A DNA stretch of 27,038 nucleotides, taken from the NCBI GenBank assembly GCA_946478915.1, contig CAMLER010000003.1, positions 1-27,038 of the forward strand. Direction: 5' to 3'. Positions 26,280 through 27,038 of this stretch are shown here, in pieces. Both the position numbers and the translations under genes were made by a program. Each line of letters opens with the position of its first letter. Positions within the stretch are counted from its first letter, which is position 1. The notes beneath the pieces are model-generated. The model was given only the letters and a program-made list of their open reading frames with translations, searched no databases and was not told the DNA's origin. The DNA comes from an uncultured Chryseolinea sp. (GTDB lineage Bacteria; Bacteroidota; Bacteroidia; Cytophagales; Cyclobacteriaceae).

Positions 26280-27038
26280 ATGAACGAAAATACACTTAAG
26301 CTAAGCGGCCTTGAGGCTGTCGAAATTACTGCTCAATCAAACTTTGTCAATATCGGAGAACGAACCAACGTTACCGGCTCCGCAAAATTTCTTAAGCTTA
26401 TCAAAGAAGATAAGTTCGATGAGGCTTTGGAGGTGGCATTGGATCAGGTCCGGGGCGGTGCACAGGTAATTGATGTAAACATGGACGAGGGTATGTTGGA
26501 TTCAAAGGCGGCGATGGTCAAATTCCTGAACCTGATGGCATCCGAGCCTGAAATTGCCCGTGTTCCTGTTATGGTGGATTCTTCAAAGTGGGAGGTTATT
26601 GAGGAGGGGCTTAAGTGTTTACAGGGAAAGGGAATAGTAAATTCAATCAGCATGAAGGCTGGGGTTGCTGAATTTATCAGACAGGCGAAATTAGTTCGGA
26701 GGTATGGGGCTGCCGTTGTAGTAATGGCATTTGATGAAGATGGACAGGCCGACACCTATGAAAGGAGAATTTCTATTTGTAAGCGGGCATACGATATTTT
26801 GGTTCATGATGTGAGCTTTCCACCACAGGATATCATTTTTGACCCCAATATTTTTCCAGTCGCAACTGGCATTGAAGAACACCGTAATTATGCTGTTGAT
26901 TTCTTTCGCGCTGCGAAATGGATTCGCGAGAATTTACCGTACGCGCATGTTAGCGGTGGCGTTAGTAACGTCTCCTTTAGCTTTCGTGGAAATCAAAAAG
27001 TCCGTGAGGCCATGCACACCGCTTTTTTATTCCATGCA
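26280..27038 (+). CDS. metH: Methionine synthase MetH, folate-binding domain onward (3' end outside window)
   Basis: An ATG at 26280 opens a frame that runs without a stop to the window edge (253 codons). It begins [16 protein letters not shown] and soon gives [16 protein letters not shown], the hallmark of the MetH pterin (methyltetrahydrofolate) domain. It continues with [36 protein letters not shown] and [13 protein letters not shown], all close to E. coli MetH in the same order, then [10 protein letters not shown] and [15 protein letters not shown]. The homocysteine domain is absent because it is encoded by the gene before it. The cobalamin-binding and activation domains, if present, lie beyond the window. 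No promoter is evident in the 82-base gap, so it is probably read on the riboswitch-controlled transcript. Confidence 0.94.
   Translation, partial: MNENTLKLSGLEAVEITAQSNFVNIGERTNVTGSAKFLKLIKEDKFDEALEVALDQVRGGAQVIDVNMDEGMLDSKAAMVKFLNLMASEPEIARVPVMVDSSKWEVIEEGLKCLQGKGIVNSISMKAGVAEFIRQAKLVRRYGAAVVVMAFDEDGQADTYERRISICKRAYDILVHDVSFPPQDIIFDPNIFPVATGIEEHRNYAVDFFRAAKWIRENLPYAHVSGGVSNVSFSFRGNQKVREAMHTAFLFHA

Overview
The window looks like chromosomal DNA from a member of the Bacteroidota, most likely the Cytophagales. The evidence is two PorP/SprF proteins with giant surface adhesins ending in gliding-motility / type IX secretion (T9SS) C-terminal sorting domains, several matches to the Bacteroidota -7 element TAnnTTTG, weak or absent Shine-Dalgarno sequences, several TTG starts, and a class III PPK2 resembling the Cytophaga hutchinsonii enzyme. 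The standard code applies: TGA ends several intact genes.

Layout. Positions 1-761 hold the 3' end of a MORN-like/barrel-like protein. Then come a COG2509-type FAD dehydrogenase (839-2410, +), a secreted M61 peptidase with a PDZ domain (2407-4320, -; its stop overlaps the previous one), a CoA-binding protein (4432-4797, +) and a secreted SnoaL/NTF2-like protein (4804-5280, -). A polyphosphate/topology block follows on the + strand: ppk2, gyrB, ppk1 (5449-10600), closed by a hairpin at 10703-10720 that could stop transcription from both sides.

From 22850 down to 10734 the minus strand is one T9SS surface-protein locus. In reading order it holds a PorP/SprF protein with a C-terminal SPOR-like domain, an adhesin interrupted by an in-frame TGA, a 2126-residue adhesin with 14 two-cysteine repeats and a type B sorting domain, and a second PorP/SprF. 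SprF-like proteins are known partners for secretion or surface attachment of SprB-type adhesins, so the locus reads as two adhesin/partner pairs.

A PorT-like barrel gene (23038-23877, +) and a Ppx/GppA phosphatase (23880-24773, -) follow, the latter adding to the polyphosphate theme. The window ends with a split methionine synthase: an S-box (SAM-I) riboswitch at 25026-25134, then a homocysteine methyltransferase gene (25184-26197) and the pterin-binding start of the remaining MetH gene (26280 to the edge). The only stretch above 300 bases without a gene is 24774-25183; it holds the ppx promoter, a 9-bp inverted repeat, the metH promoter, the riboswitch and a start-codon hairpin. No tRNA, rRNA, insertion sequence, prophage or CRISPR array was seen.
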